A stretch of 64,000 bases of DNA, taken from contig NZ_NJAK01000001.1 in the NCBI RefSeq assembly GCF_002632755.1, positions 248,001-312,000 of the forward strand, read 5' to 3'. This DNA is from Xenorhabdus ishibashii. GTDB lineage: Bacteria; Pseudomonadota; Gammaproteobacteria; Enterobacterales; Enterobacteriaceae. This document shows, piece after piece, positions 19,791-28,963 of the stretch. Under the pieces are notes generated by a model. It ran no database searches. It saw only the letters and a list, made by a program, of their open reading frames with translations, and was not told the DNA's origin. The number at the start of each line of letters is the position of its first letter. Position 1 is the stretch's first letter. The translations under genes and the position numbers were made by a program.

Positions 19791-22490
19791 TTACAACCAT
19801 CCACCAAATCGCTGAATGTAAACCCGTTTCATCATTTGAGCAATAATACAGTAGCTTATTAATGTCCCTATTAACCATAGAAAATACTCCCACGGTAATG
19901 GTTGTAACCCAATCAGGTTACCAAATGCGGAGAATGGAATGTAAATACCAAGTACCATTATTATTAATGTCATTAATAAAACAGGGAGTGCAGCCGTACT
20001 TTGTACAAAAGGAATTTTTTGTGTGCGTAACATATGTACAACCAAGGTCTGTGATAGTAATCCTTCCACAAACCACCCAGATTGAAATAATGCTTGGTGT
20101 TCTATACTGTTAGCTGCAAACGCATACCACATCACAGCGTAAGTGGTAATGTCGAAGATAGACGAAGTAGGGCCAATCCAGAGCATAAAACGGCCTATAT
20201 TCTTTGCATCCCATTTACGGGGCTTTTTCAGAAACTCCTTATCCATTTTGTCCCACGGCAAAGACAGTTGAGAAATATCGTACATTAGGTTTTGTACAAG
20301 CAAATGAATGGCTAACATCGGTAAAAATGGAATAAATGCACTGGCAACTAATACAGAAAATACATTTCCAAAATTCGAGCTAGCCGTCATATTTAAATAC
20401 TTGATGATATTCCCAAACGTTTCCCTTCCCTTAATTATCCCCTCTTCTAACACCATTAAATTCTTCTCAAGCAAAATGATATCTGCTGACTCTTTTGCGA
20501 TATCCGCCCCTGTATCAACTGAAATTCCAACATCGGCATCCCGTAATGCCGGCGCATCATTTATTCCATCACCAAGAAAACCAACAGTATGTCCATTATT
20601 TTGCAATGATTTTAAAATGCGTGATTTTTGCAGAGGGGTTAACTTACAAAAAACTGACCTTAATTCCACTTCTTTTGAAAGGTTTTCATCACTCATTAGC
20701 TCAATATCAGAGCCAATAAGAATATTTCCAGAATCTAAATCCATATCTCGACAAATTTTGGCCGTAACAACAGGATTATCTCCGGTCAGTACTTTAGTTG
20801 AAACGCCATTTTCCCTTAATGCCGCAATTGCCATTGCAGCACTTTCTTTTGGTGGATCTAAAAATGTTAATAAACCTTGTAGCACCATCTCCTTTTCATC
20901 TGCAACAGAAAGTGGGTGTTTCACTTCATAGTGACTTAACTCGCGAGTCGCTATGATTAGCACTCTGAAACCTTGTTCGTTATAACTGCTAACTAATTCC
21001 ATTAGATTGTTGCTGCTTTCTTCAGTTAGAGGAATAATTTTCTCTTTTATCCTTATATAGGAGCAAACTGATAACATTTCCTCTGCTGCGCCTTTGCAAA
21101 CTAATTGATAGTGATTAGACAAATTTTGTATAGAAATTGACAACCTGCGTCTAACAAAATCAAAAGGTAACTCATCAATTTTTCTGTAGCTGCGAAGGAA
21201 ATCAAGGTCTGAATTATCGCATCCATACCTAACAATGGCTTGATCCATTACGTTTTTAGTACCACTTTGGTGAAAGCTGTTTAACCAAGCCCAATGAAGG
21301 ACAGAAGTATCTTCCCTGCCTTCTGTATCTAAATAGTGCTGGAGAATAATTTTATCTTGAGTCAGTGTTCCTGTCTTGTCCGTACATAATATGTCCATTG
21401 CACCAAAGTTCTGTATTGCATTGAGTCGTTTGACAATGACTTTTTTCTTTGACATAGCAATAGCGCCCTTTGCCAGATTGGAACTGACAATCATGGGCAG
21501 CATTTCAGGTGTTAAACCAACTGCAACCGCCAGTGCAAACAATGCCGCATCAAGCCAATCCCCTTTTGTTAATCCATTGATTAAAAATACAACTGGTGCC
21601 ATAACCAACATAAAGCGGATCAATAGCCAGCTAACGCTATTAACACCATGATCAAATGCAGTTTGTGCACGCGTTCCTACGATAGATTTTGCCAGTGAAC
21701 CAAAATATGTTTGCTTTCCTGTCGCCACTACCATCGCAGTCGCAGTACCACTAGTCACATTGGTGCCCATTAAGCAGATATTAGAAAGTTCAAGTAACTC
21801 TGTTTCTGTTACATTATCAGGACGAGCTGTCTTGGCACTCACATGAGCCATCGTGTCATATTTTTCGACAGGGATCGCTTCCCCCGTCAAAATTGCCTGG
21901 CTGATAAATAAATCTCTGGACTCAATTAAGTATAGATCTGCTGGGATCATGTCTCCGGCAGATAAATAAACAATATCTCCCGGAACCAGGTACTTGATTG
22001 GAATTTCTTTTTTCTGTGATTTGGTATTGCCAGAAGGGCGTCTCAAAATTGTTGCGGTTGTATTCACCATTGATTTTAAGGCTTCCGATGCCTTATTTGT
22101 TCGATATTCCTGCCAAAACCGAAGTAATCCGCTTAATGTAACCATTATTAGAATAATAATGACACCCGTAAGCTCTGTTTTTTCTCCGTTGAATGATGGC
22201 AACAAGTATTCAGTACAAAAACTGATTGTAGCCAGTAGTAGCAATACATAGATAAATGGATTGTGGAAAGCTGTGATAAGTTGCATCAGGGCATGGGGTT
22301 TCTTTTCATGCGCAACTTCATTAATACCATACTGCCTTAAACGTTCTATGGCATTATCATCAGTTAAACCCAATGTACTACCGTTAAGATCAGTAAGGAT
22401 ATGTTCAAGGCTCTGGTTAGCTCGTTTCGCGACGATAAATTCTTTTTCCTTGAAAAAATTGGCTGATTTATTCGTGTATTTCTCAGTCAT
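19791..22490 (-). CDS. mgtB: MgtB-type magnesium-importing P-type ATPase
   Basis: P3B-type ATPase of 899 residues that imports Mg2+ across the inner membrane. Phosphorylation site DKTGTLTQ with D371, actuator LTGEAIPVEK near 201, hinge VGFLGDGINDAPALRDADVG, and about ten membrane helices. Residue runs such as NEVAHE, SGLLRFWQE and NIIKYLNMTASSNFGNVFS match Salmonella MgtB better than MgtA. It lies 206 bases downstream of mgtC, so this is an mgtCB operon, in Salmonella induced by PhoPQ under low Mg2+. Confidence 0.95.
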   Translation of the reverse strand: MTEKYTNKSANFFKEKEFIVAKRANQSLEHILTDLNGSTLGLTDDNAIERLRQYGINEVAHEKKPHALMQLITAFHNPFIYVLLLLATISFCTEYLLPSFNGEKTELTGVIIILIMVTLSGLLRFWQEYRTNKASEALKSMVNTTATILRRPSGNTKSQKKEIPIKYLVPGDIVYLSAGDMIPADLYLIESRDLFISQAILTGEAIPVEKYDTMAHVSAKTARPDNVTETELLELSNICLMGTNVTSGTATAMVVATGKQTYFGSLAKSIVGTRAQTAFDHGVNSVSWLLIRFMLVMAPVVFLINGLTKGDWLDAALFALAVAVGLTPEMLPMIVSSNLAKGAIAMSKKKVIVKRLNAIQNFGAMDILCTDKTGTLTQDKIILQHYLDTEGREDTSVLHWAWLNSFHQSGTKNVMDQAIVRYGCDNSDLDFLRSYRKIDELPFDFVRRRLSISIQNLSNHYQLVCKGAAEEMLSVCSYIRIKEKIIPLTEESSNNLMELVSSYNEQGFRVLIIATRELSHYEVKHPLSVADEKEMVLQGLLTFLDPPKESAAMAIAALRENGVSTKVLTGDNPVVTAKICRDMDLDSGNILIGSDIELMSDENLSKEVELRSVFCKLTPLQKSRILKSLQNNGHTVGFLGDGINDAPALRDADVGISVDTGADIAKESADIILLEKNLMVLEEGIIKGRETFGNIIKYLNMTASSNFGNVFSVLVASAFIPFLPMLAIHLLVQNLMYDISQLSLPWDKMDKEFLKKPRKWDAKNIGRFMLWIGPTSSIFDITTYAVMWYAFAANSIEHQALFQSGWFVEGLLSQTLVVHMLRTQKIPFVQSTAALPVLLMTLIIMVLGIYIPFSAFGNLIGLQPLPWEYFLWLIGTLISYCIIAQMMKRVYIQRFGGWL

Positions 22491-22696
22491 AACGCGTTCT
22501 CTATATTCAGTTTACAATAGCAACTATCCCGTTTTTGTAAGGGATAATTTCCATATAAAGTTTTTATGCGTCGCCTATCTGAGAAACAAAATGACTTACT
22601 CCATAGGCAACACCTCATTTGGTATAAAGGGAGGGGCATCGTCCATATTGGTTCCTTATTGATATGAAATTGTGGAATTAATAACAAAAAAATATT

Positions 22697-23395
22697 CTAA
22701 GCTGGTAGTTCAGCCGCAATTTTCCAATTAACTGAAGTGACGCTTTTTTCCAAACTCACTCGACATACAATCGATTCGATTTCTCTTTGATCCGCAGGCG
22801 TTGCCAATATTTCCGCACAAACCTCAAGCCTGCCAGGCTGAATAGCATCTGCACTGCTCAATGATTGTAATCTGACACCTAACCCATTGAGGGCTTGTAA
22901 AATCAAAGTTCTTACCAAAATTTCATCATTTATGTCACAAACAATATGGATCTTATAACGCTGCTCCAGATCTATAGCTTGCTGGTGCGACTGAGTATTA
23001 ATTTGTTGCGCGATCTCCCGCAGTAAAATGTTTGCGCAGAGAATAATCGCAGTAGCAATGCCAGCCGCCCAGTATTGCCCCATGCCACACAACTCACCTA
23101 TTCCCGCAGAACACCATAATGTTGCTGCTGTATTTAAACCACGAATGCTCATTCCCTGACGCATAATCACGCCAGCACCAAGAAAACCAACTCCAGAGAT
23201 AATTTGTGCAGCAATGCGATCAGGATTTCCATCAGAAGCACTCATTGCAGTAATCATGAAAAGTGCAGCACCTGTTGATACCAAGGCATTGGTTCTTAAT
23301 CCTGCCATACGTTGGCGCCATTGGCGTTCAGCCCCAATCAAGGCGCCGAAACACAGCGCGGATAGTAAGTGCATTGCGATAGATGTTAACAACAT
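22697..23395 (-). CDS. mgtC: MgtC family inner-membrane protein
   Basis: In Salmonella MgtC inhibits the F1Fo ATP synthase and is needed for survival in macrophages and low Mg2+. The ATG at 23395 (MLLTSIAMHLL) has GGAG six bases upstream and gives 232 residues, the Salmonella length; an extended TTG-initiated frame reaches 23443. Four to five hydrophobic helices with GALIGAERQWRQRMAGLRTNAL and GVGFLGAGVIMR, then a soluble ACT-like C-terminal domain. Heads the mgtCB operon. Confidence 0.94.
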   Translation of the reverse strand: MLLTSIAMHLLSALCFGALIGAERQWRQRMAGLRTNALVSTGAALFMITAMSASDGNPDRIAAQIISGVGFLGAGVIMRQGMSIRGLNTAATLWCSAGIGELCGMGQYWAAGIATAIILCANILLREIAQQINTQSHQQAIDLEQRYKIHIVCDINDEILVRTLILQALNGLGVRLQSLSSADAIQPGRLEVCAEILATPADQREIESIVCRVSLEKSVTSVNWKIAAELPA

Positions 23396-24151
23396 GGGAT
23401 TCTCCATAACATCAAATGGATAGAAATATTCTAAGTCCTTCAAGTTATTGATTGTGGACTTGATTGATTAGTGCAAGCTTGAAATTTGTTAGATGCAGAA
23501 CATCACGTACATAAAGGCGGCTCATTTAATTTTATTTGCTGAGCTTTTTATTGGTTGCGTTTTTAATTCGTTATGAAACTAATACGCAGAGAATAGCCTG
23601 AAGAGACAATCTCTTCATAGTACATAGAATATTCTGGCGACGAATCTTTAATCGATTATTCGTATGTTCCCGGAGGGAATAAGGAGTGAGTATATAACCA
23701 CATCATGTATACCCCGATATTCTTCAGTTAATACCTTACTAAGAATTCCAACTGAGTAGATCCTTAGCATTGGATGATTTTTCTTCAGGCGGGTACAACT
23801 CATGAAGTTAAAGCAGTACCGCTCACCATTTCAGGTAAGCAGCAAATCGAAGGGAGATGAACAGCTTACCAGATTATTTTTTATTTAAATAAAAACTTCG
23901 ACTGTCCAATTGATCGTTCTCCAATAGAATTTGTGGGGGAGTATAAACAGTTAAAATTAACAAGTAAAGGCCTTAATCAAGCAGATTGTTCCACAAAACA
24001 GAAATGGTTTTTTGTTTTATCAAGTTACCTTTCACTAAGTTATTCTTATCAACTAAATAAATGAACTAAGAAAATTTTAGCATTGAACACATAAAATAAG
24101 ATTTTAAGATCCGTGAAATAAATTTCATGGTGCAGAAAAGCACAGCGCAAG
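23396..24151. other. Presumed mgtC leader and promoter region
   Basis: About 750 bases without a convincing gene between mgtC and the csp terminator. In Salmonella the mgtC leader is long and regulatory (small peptides, attenuation), so a leader here is plausible. I found only a poor PhoP-box resemblance near 23943 and do not claim a site. Confidence 0.4.
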
Positions 24152-24190
24152 AAAACAAAAAGCCCGCCACGGCATTCGCGCTGGCGAGCT
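24152..24190 (-). terminator. Rho-independent terminator after the cold-shock gene
   Basis: Minus-strand GCTCGCCA pairs with TGGCGGGC (one G-T pair) around a 12-base loop, followed by a T-rich tract (TTTTTGTTTTC). It lies about 25 bases past the csp stop. Confidence 0.88.
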
Positions 24191-24213
24191 TAAATAAGGC
24201 ATAAAGGCAGAAA

Positions 24214-24426
24214 TTAGATAGCAGTTACGTTTGCTGCTGCTGGGCCTTTAGCACCATTTTCAATGGTGAATTCTACGTTCTGGCCTTCTGTTAAGGTTTT
24301 GAAACCGTTACCTTGAATGGCAGAGAAATGTACGAATACGTCTTTGCTACCATCAGCTGGAGTGATGAAACCAAAGCCTTTAGATTCGTTAAACCACTTC
24401 ACTTGACCTTTCATTTTGTCAGACAT
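24214..24426 (-). CDS. CspC/CspE-type cold-shock domain protein
   Basis: 70-residue single cold-shock domain, an RNA chaperone/antiterminator. RNP1 (KGFGFI) and RNP2 (VFVHFSAI) are intact. Residues such as GQVKW, TPADGSK, IQGNGFK and NVTAI favour CspC, while IENGAKGP resembles CspE. The start has AGGAAAG upstream. The constitutive CspC/CspE type is more likely than the cold-induced CspA type. Confidence 0.93.
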   Translation of the reverse strand: MSDKMKGQVKWFNESKGFGFITPADGSKDVFVHFSAIQGNGFKTLTEGQNVEFTIENGAKGPAAANVTAI

Positions 24427-24932
24427 TTGACTTTCCTATATATCAAAAAAAACTCGCCACCTCGGGCATGTGTTGGCCAGTATCAGCTATTACTTATGGA
24501 GGCACTAAGAAGGAAACGGTCAACAAAGGCTACCAAGGATAGCACTTACACATAACTCATTAACTCAAGATGTCGTACATAAAGTAGGTCTGTTAATCAG
24601 GCCAAACGCATTAACGCATGACCGCACGCGAATATCAACCTTTTTATGTATTATCGTTTTAAAAAAAACTCAGGCGCTCAATATTAGAACAGAATAATAT
24701 AATAAACAGGTTTTTTTATAATTTTATTTGATTTATTCAACTTTTTCTTAGCAAGAAAAATATAACATATTGTTTGCCAACAATAACAATTTGCCAAATA
24801 AATTAAAGCAATTGCTATACAGGTATAGATTCAGGACATGCTAACCTTGAAAATGCCATAACTTTCAATTCGATCACGATTTTTGCAACATTTTTTACGA
24901 CACAATTTCTACAAAATAAGTGGGTTAATATT
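24427..24932. other. Divergent csp / ylaC intergenic region
   Basis: About 500 AT-rich bases between divergent genes. It must hold both promoters and the csp 5' untranslated region. I see no reading frame or strong hairpin worth naming. Confidence 0.45.
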
Positions 24933-25448
24933 ATGAAAATCATAAAACAGATATTGATTCAGGATCTTAAGCGAATCAACCTTAAAGAACATCGTGATGG
25001 TAAAGTACATTTCAACAGCATTTTTATTCGCCATCATCCTTACCTATGTCTGGCAATGGTGGTTGCCTATGCTTTTCTTGCTATGCTCGTGTGGTACGCA
25101 CCCTATTTTGGTGTCTGGTCTCTTTTTACATTTACTCTAGCTTTTATTGTTATGGCAGCCGTTCTGCTATTTGATATCAAGCCAGTCTATCATTTCGAAG
25201 ATATTGACGTACTTGATTTACGGGTATGCTATAACGGAGAGTGGTTTGTCAACGAGCAAGTTTCTAAGAAAGCGATCAATAAGATACTCGCTCACCCCCA
25301 AGTACCAGGCACAATCAAAGAAGACATCAAGCATATTATGCAGAGGAAACAGGGAATTTGTTTTTATGATGTGTTTATGCTCGCGTGTTCAGAACAATCA
25401 CCTTATGCTCAATCTACTAACATGCTTAATAAAAGCGCAGGAATCTAG
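24933..25448 (+). CDS. ylaC: YlaC family inner-membrane protein
   Basis: 171 residues with two close membrane helices (about 38-57 and 60-79), then a cytoplasmic domain with the family stretch YHFEDIDVLDLRVCYNGEWF, nearly the same as E. coli YlaC. Function unknown. Single gene, upstream of the tRNA-Asn cluster. Confidence 0.88.
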   Translation: MKIIKQILIQDLKRINLKEHRDGKVHFNSIFIRHHPYLCLAMVVAYAFLAMLVWYAPYFGVWSLFTFTLAFIVMAAVLLFDIKPVYHFEDIDVLDLRVCYNGEWFVNEQVSKKAINKILAHPQVPGTIKEDIKHIMQRKQGICFYDVFMLACSEQSPYAQSTNMLNKSAGI

Positions 25449-25526
25449 TAAATTCAATGGAATAGTACAATGAAAAACCAACAAGCTCACATGATGAGCA
25501 AACAGTAAGGAAAAAGAATTTTTGCG

Positions 25527-25555
25527 TTGACACTATTCCAGTTCATCGCTAATAT
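25527..25555 (+). promoter_or_regulatory. Sigma-70 promoter of tRNA-Asn 1
   Basis: TTGACA (25527-25532), 17-base spacer, TAATAT (25550-25555), ending 27 bases before the tRNA. Confidence 0.88.
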
Positions 25556-25582
25556 TCGCTCCGTTCTCAGGAACAACCCAAT

Positions 25583-25658
25583 TCCTCCATAGTTCAGTCG
25601 GTAGAACGGCGGACTGTTAATCCGTATGTCGCTGGTTCAAGTCCAGCTGGAGGAGCCA
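25583..25658 (+). tRNA. tRNA-Asn(GUU), copy 1
   Basis: 76 bases including encoded CCA. Acceptor stem TCCTCCA/TGGAGGA, anticodon GTT in ACTGTTAATC, T-arm GCTGG TTCAAGT CCAGC. Differs from the other copies by A in place of G in the T-loop (TTCAAG rather than TTCGAG). Confidence 0.97.
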
Positions 25659-25732
25659 AATTTGAACATCTCGCTAGATAAGTTAGCGTGATGTTAAGGT
25701 TGAGAAAAATAACTTAACCTAAGCCTTATCAA

Positions 25733-25760
25733 GCGGCTTCCCAATCGGGGAGCCGTTTTT
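25733..25760 (+). terminator. Rho-independent terminator after tRNA-Asn 1
   Basis: CGGCTTCCC pairs with GGGGAGCCG (one G-T) around a short loop, followed by TTTTT. Confidence 0.9.
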
Positions 25761-26060
25761 CTATCCTGATTTTCTATTTCCCATTCTTAAAATTACATGT
25801 TCTGTGCTCGTGTTACCAGCATCTATTGAAAACCAATCCTGCACATATCTATTTTGTAAAATCTTGCATTGTTTACTTAGCATTCAAAAAAACAGAGATA
25901 AATAACAAATAATTTTATTTTTTCGAGAATAAACAACAGCACGTAAATATTATAAAATGAATAAATTTTCAATTTATTAGATATTTTTTAATGAAAACTA
26001 ACAAAAAAACGCCATTTTGATGAAAAACAGATCGGTCAGTTTTATTTTTAATTTTTTTGC

Positions 26061-26090
26061 TTTACAAGATCAAACCATTCACTGTAACAT
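26061..26090 (+). promoter_or_regulatory. Sigma-70 promoter of tRNA-Asn 2
   Basis: TTTACA, 18-base spacer, TAACAT. A weaker match than the other three tRNA-Asn promoters. Confidence 0.65.
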
Positions 26091-26117
26091 TCACCCTGTT
26101 TTCAAGAACAACCCAAT

Positions 26118-26193
26118 TCCTCCATAGTTCAGTCGGTAGAACGGCGGACTGTTAATCCGTATGTCGCTGGTTCGAGTCCAGCTGGAGGAGCCA
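26118..26193 (+). tRNA. tRNA-Asn(GUU), copy 2
   Basis: 76 bases with encoded CCA and GTT anticodon; standard TTCGAGT T-loop and G-C top pair in the T-stem. Preceded by the same AACAACCCAATTCCTCC context as copy 1, showing a shared duplication origin. Confidence 0.97.
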
Positions 26194-26439
26194 AATTCTT
26201 AGAAGTCCCGATTGGCATTGTTTTTCGGTTTTTTTTCTTTTGCATACCGCACGTTATCCATCTTTTTTTCGTTGTAATCGCATTTAGTTTCCATTTCTTT
26301 ATTCCCCTATTTTTTCTCTATTTCGAGATTTCAAATCGCATTATCAGCGTGATACCTACGCTAAAAACATAAATAAGATCAAAAACAACCCAATGAGTAC
26401 ATATTGCGAGCAATCAAACAGTTATTGCTATTTTCTGCT

Positions 26440-26468
26440 TTGACAAACGTAAAAAATGCCGTTAATAT
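26440..26468 (+). promoter_or_regulatory. Sigma-70 promoter of tRNA-Asn 3
   Basis: TTGACA, 17-base spacer, TAATAT, then a GC-rich discriminator (GCCCCG) typical of stringently controlled stable-RNA genes. Confidence 0.92.
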
Positions 26469-26488
26469 TTGCCCCGTCTTGAAGGAGT

Positions 26489-26564
26489 TCCTCCATAGTT
26501 CAGTCGGTAGAACGGCGGACTGTTAATCCGTATGTCACTGGTTCGAGTCCAGTTGGAGGAGCCA
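26489..26564 (+). tRNA. tRNA-Asn(GUU), copy 3
   Basis: 76 bases with encoded CCA and GTT anticodon. The T-stem end pair is A-T instead of G-C (CACTGG / CCAGTTGG), a compensatory double change that keeps the stem paired. Confidence 0.97.
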
Positions 26565-26576
26565 AATATTCTGAAG

Positions 26577-26608
26577 AGCCTGATTGGTTTAACTAATCAG
26601 GCTTTTTG
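26577..26608 (+). terminator. Rho-independent terminator after tRNA-Asn 3
   Basis: AGCCTGATT pairs with AATCAGGCT, followed by TTTTT. Confidence 0.9.
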
Positions 26609-26803
26609 CTTTTCTGTTTTCTATCTTTCCCCTCCTTAACGCTTTTACTTTTCAGGGATCTTTCTTCTGATTTTTTTCTTCGGTTACTTACTCCCATCCC
26701 CTACTTCTGTTCCCCGATTTACCGTAACCAGTCAGTTTCAAGTCAAAAAACACCCGTGGCGTACAGATTATCAGCAACCAAACAGTTATAACCATTTTCT
26801 GCT

Positions 26804-26832
26804 TTGACAAACGTAAAAAATGCCGTTAATAT
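26804..26832 (+). promoter_or_regulatory. Sigma-70 promoter of tRNA-Asn 4
   Basis: TTGACA, 17-base spacer, TAATAT and a GC-rich discriminator. Nearly identical to the copy 3 promoter over about 70 bases, so the promoter was duplicated with its tRNA. Confidence 0.92.
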
Positions 26833-26852
26833 TCGCCCCGTCTTGAAGGAGT

Positions 26853-26928
26853 TCCTCCATAGTTCAGTCGGTAGAACGGCGGACTGTTAATCCGTATGTC
26901 GCTGGTTCGAGTCCAGCTGGAGGAGCCA
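26853..26928 (+). tRNA. tRNA-Asn(GUU), copy 4
   Basis: 76 bases with encoded CCA and GTT anticodon; same sequence as copy 2. Last of the cluster, about 230 bases before pyrC. Confidence 0.97.
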
Positions 26929-27093
26929 AATTCAATTCACCCTCGTGTTATTACTTCTCGTTTTTCCTTGCTTGATATGATATTTTTCTCTGAATACCCT
27001 CACCCAAATAGACTTAAAATTCTAATTTTTCAAAATTCAGAGAATATTATCATTCAATAATAGCTATTTAGCTATTTTCACTTTATCATTCTC

Positions 27094-27153
27094 CTCCGGC
27101 TTGAGGATTGCTGAATCAGCATCCATCATTTTTCACTTATATTCCGGAGCCGG
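27094..27153 (+). promoter_or_regulatory. Possible pyrC leader hairpin masking the ribosome site
   Basis: CTCCGG at 27094-27099 is complementary to CCGGAG at 27144-27149, which contains the pyrC Shine-Dalgarno GGAG; the shifted pairing CCGGCT (27096-27101) with AGCCGG (27148-27153) is an alternative. A -10-like TATCAT lies just upstream. This parallels E. coli pyrC, where CTP-dependent start-site choice decides whether a 5' hairpin blocks translation. Pairing is seen; regulation is inferred. Confidence 0.5.
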
Positions 27154-27157
27154 TTCC

Positions 27158-28210
27158 ATGACCACTGAATCATATACAATTAAAATCCGCCGCCCTGACG
27201 ACTGGCATGTCCATTTTCGTGATGGTGAGATGCTAAAAACCATTGTACCCCATACCAGCCGTTTTTTTGGCCGAGCTATCGTCATGCCTAACCTTGTCCC
27301 TCCAGTGACAGATGTTGCCAGCGCCAAAGCCTACAAAGAGAGAATAATTGCAGCTACTCCGTCAGATCATCATTTCCAACCTCTTATGACTTGTTACCTG
27401 ACAGATTCAACAGCCAGCGATCAAATTGAGCTTGGCTATAGAGAAGGTATTTTTACCGCCTGCAAACTCTATCCCGCCAATGCAACAACGAATTCCAGTC
27501 ACGGTGTTTCTGATATCCACAAGATCTACCCATTATTGGAAACCATGGAAAAAATAGGTATGCCGCTGCTGATCCACGGGGAAGTTACCGACTCTCATAT
27601 TGATATTTTTGACCGTGAAGCGCGCTTTATCGAACAAATATTGGAACCATTACGTCAACAATTTCCTGAATTAAAAGTTGTTTTCGAGCATATTACAACC
27701 AAAGAAGCCGCAGAATACGTTCTTGAAGGCAGCGATAAATTAGGTGCGACACTGACACCGCAGCACTTAATGTTCAATCGCAATCATATGCTGGTTGGTG
27801 GTATTCGTCCCCACCTTTACTGCTTACCTGTACTAAAACGCAACATTCATCAGGAAGCGCTGCGAGCAGCAGTTGCCAGTGGCTGTAACCGCTTTTTCTT
27901 AGGCACGGATTCCGCTCCCCATGTATCGCACCGTAAGGAATCCTCTTGTGGCTGTGCGGGTGTTTTCAATGCTCCAACCGCCCTGGCAGCTTACGCTACT
28001 GTTTTTGAAGAAATAGGTGCAATGAAATATTTCGAATCCTTCTGTTCCCTAAATGGCCCTGCATTTTACGGTTTGCCAGTTAATGATGGATTTATTGAAC
28101 TCACCCGCCAACCAACTCCAGTTGTTGAATACATCGAATGTGGTGGCGAAAAGTTAATTCCATTCCTTGCCGGAGAAGATGCAGGATGGAATGTAAGGGT
28201 ATGTAAATAA
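27158..28210 (+). CDS. pyrC: Dihydroorotase
   Basis: Interconverts carbamoyl-aspartate and dihydroorotate in pyrimidine synthesis. 350 residues from the ATG at 27158 ([15 protein letters not shown]), matching the 348 of E. coli; GGAG precedes it. Metal ligands H17 and H19 ([10 protein letters not shown]), the carboxylated lysine in [13 protein letters not shown], later histidines, and the aspartate in FLGTDSAPH are present. Stand-alone gene. Confidence 0.97.
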   Translation: MTTESYTIKIRRPDDWHVHFRDGEMLKTIVPHTSRFFGRAIVMPNLVPPVTDVASAKAYKERIIAATPSDHHFQPLMTCYLTDSTASDQIELGYREGIFTACKLYPANATTNSSHGVSDIHKIYPLLETMEKIGMPLLIHGEVTDSHIDIFDREARFIEQILEPLRQQFPELKVVFEHITTKEAAEYVLEGSDKLGATLTPQHLMFNRNHMLVGGIRPHLYCLPVLKRNIHQEALRAAVASGCNRFFLGTDSAPHVSHRKESSCGCAGVFNAPTALAAYATVFEEIGAMKYFESFCSLNGPAFYGLPVNDGFIELTRQPTPVVEYIECGGEKLIPFLAGEDAGWNVRVCK

Positions 28211-28447
28211 TTTTATCACGCTCTTTCGTGCGGAAACTGTTCTTTCTTTCCGCACACTGCCAGCGGCCTTATAAAAAGCAGAAATGGCCAATAATGATCC
28301 CCTTCAGCTCTGATGCAAAAAATCCTGCTTTTTTCACTTCGTAGATGGCCAAAAAGGTTTATACTGCTAAAGGCTTGTCTTAGACGAGACCTTTTGCTCT
28401 TAGTCAATTATATCAATAATGATTCTGTAGTCTGATTAGGAGGTTAT

Positions 28448-28702
28448 ATGGGAAAAGAAAATGAAATAATTCAAACACACCCTGTTGTAGGCTGGGATAT
28501 CAGTACTGTCGATGCCTATGACGCTATGATGATACGCCTTCATTACTCATCCACCCAAGATCAAACCACAGAAAATGTCAGTGTTGACAAAACGTTATGG
28601 TTAACAACTGGTGTAGCTAAACAGCTTATCCTCATTTTACAAGCTGGGATTGAAAAAATAGAATCCTCAGAATACAGCCAACTTGATCATATTAAACATT
28701 AG
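28448..28702 (+). CDS. bssS: BssS (YceP) biofilm-associated regulator
   Basis: 84 residues, the same length as E. coli BssS, with the conserved VIQTHPLVGWDISTVD-type opening (here IQTHPVVGWDISTVDAYDA) and TLWLTTGVAKQ. Linked in E. coli to biofilm and indole/AI-2 effects; mechanism unknown. Strong AGGAGG ribosome site. Confidence 0.93.
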   Translation: MGKENEIIQTHPVVGWDISTVDAYDAMMIRLHYSSTQDQTTENVSVDKTLWLTTGVAKQLILILQAGIEKIESSEYSQLDHIKH

Positions 28703-28734
28703 CGATAAATAATTCTAACACTTCCAACACATTC

Positions 28735-28758
28735 GGACACTCAATATATTGAGTGTCC
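28735..28758. terminator. Perfect 24-base palindrome after bssS
   Basis: GGACACTCAATA followed directly by its exact complement, 32 bases after the bssS stop. No U-tract follows on the plus strand, so it could be a terminator remnant or a cruciform-forming element. Confidence 0.5.
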
Positions 28759-28868
28759 CAAATGAACAACTGAACGCCTATCAATCAAAAAATTATCCAT
28801 ATGGTTTATTATCCTTCATAATATTGTATTAAGTGCTCAAGTTGCCAAGCAACGACAATAGAATAAAC

Positions 28869-28899
28869 TCCCATTCACATAATTGTTATGTGAATGGGA
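28869..28899 (-). terminator. 14-bp hairpin after trhO
   Basis: TCCCATTCACATAA pairs perfectly with TTATGTGAATGGGA around a 3-base loop; a short T-rich run (GTTTATTC) follows on the minus strand. Downstream of trhO, so a likely terminator. Confidence 0.65.
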
Positions 28900-28963
28900 T
28901 AAGTAAACACAGAAAATAAAGCTGCGATTTGAAAAATGGAAAAGAATACTACTTAAAACACGA

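Noticed and set aside
23943..23962. PhoP-box-like sequence upstream of mgtC (TAAACA followed by a second half).
   Set aside because: The second half-site matches poorly at the required 5-base spacing.
25583..26928. The four regularly repeated tRNA-Asn units as a possible repeat array (CRISPR-like).
   Set aside because: The repeats are complete tRNA genes with promoters and uneven spacing.
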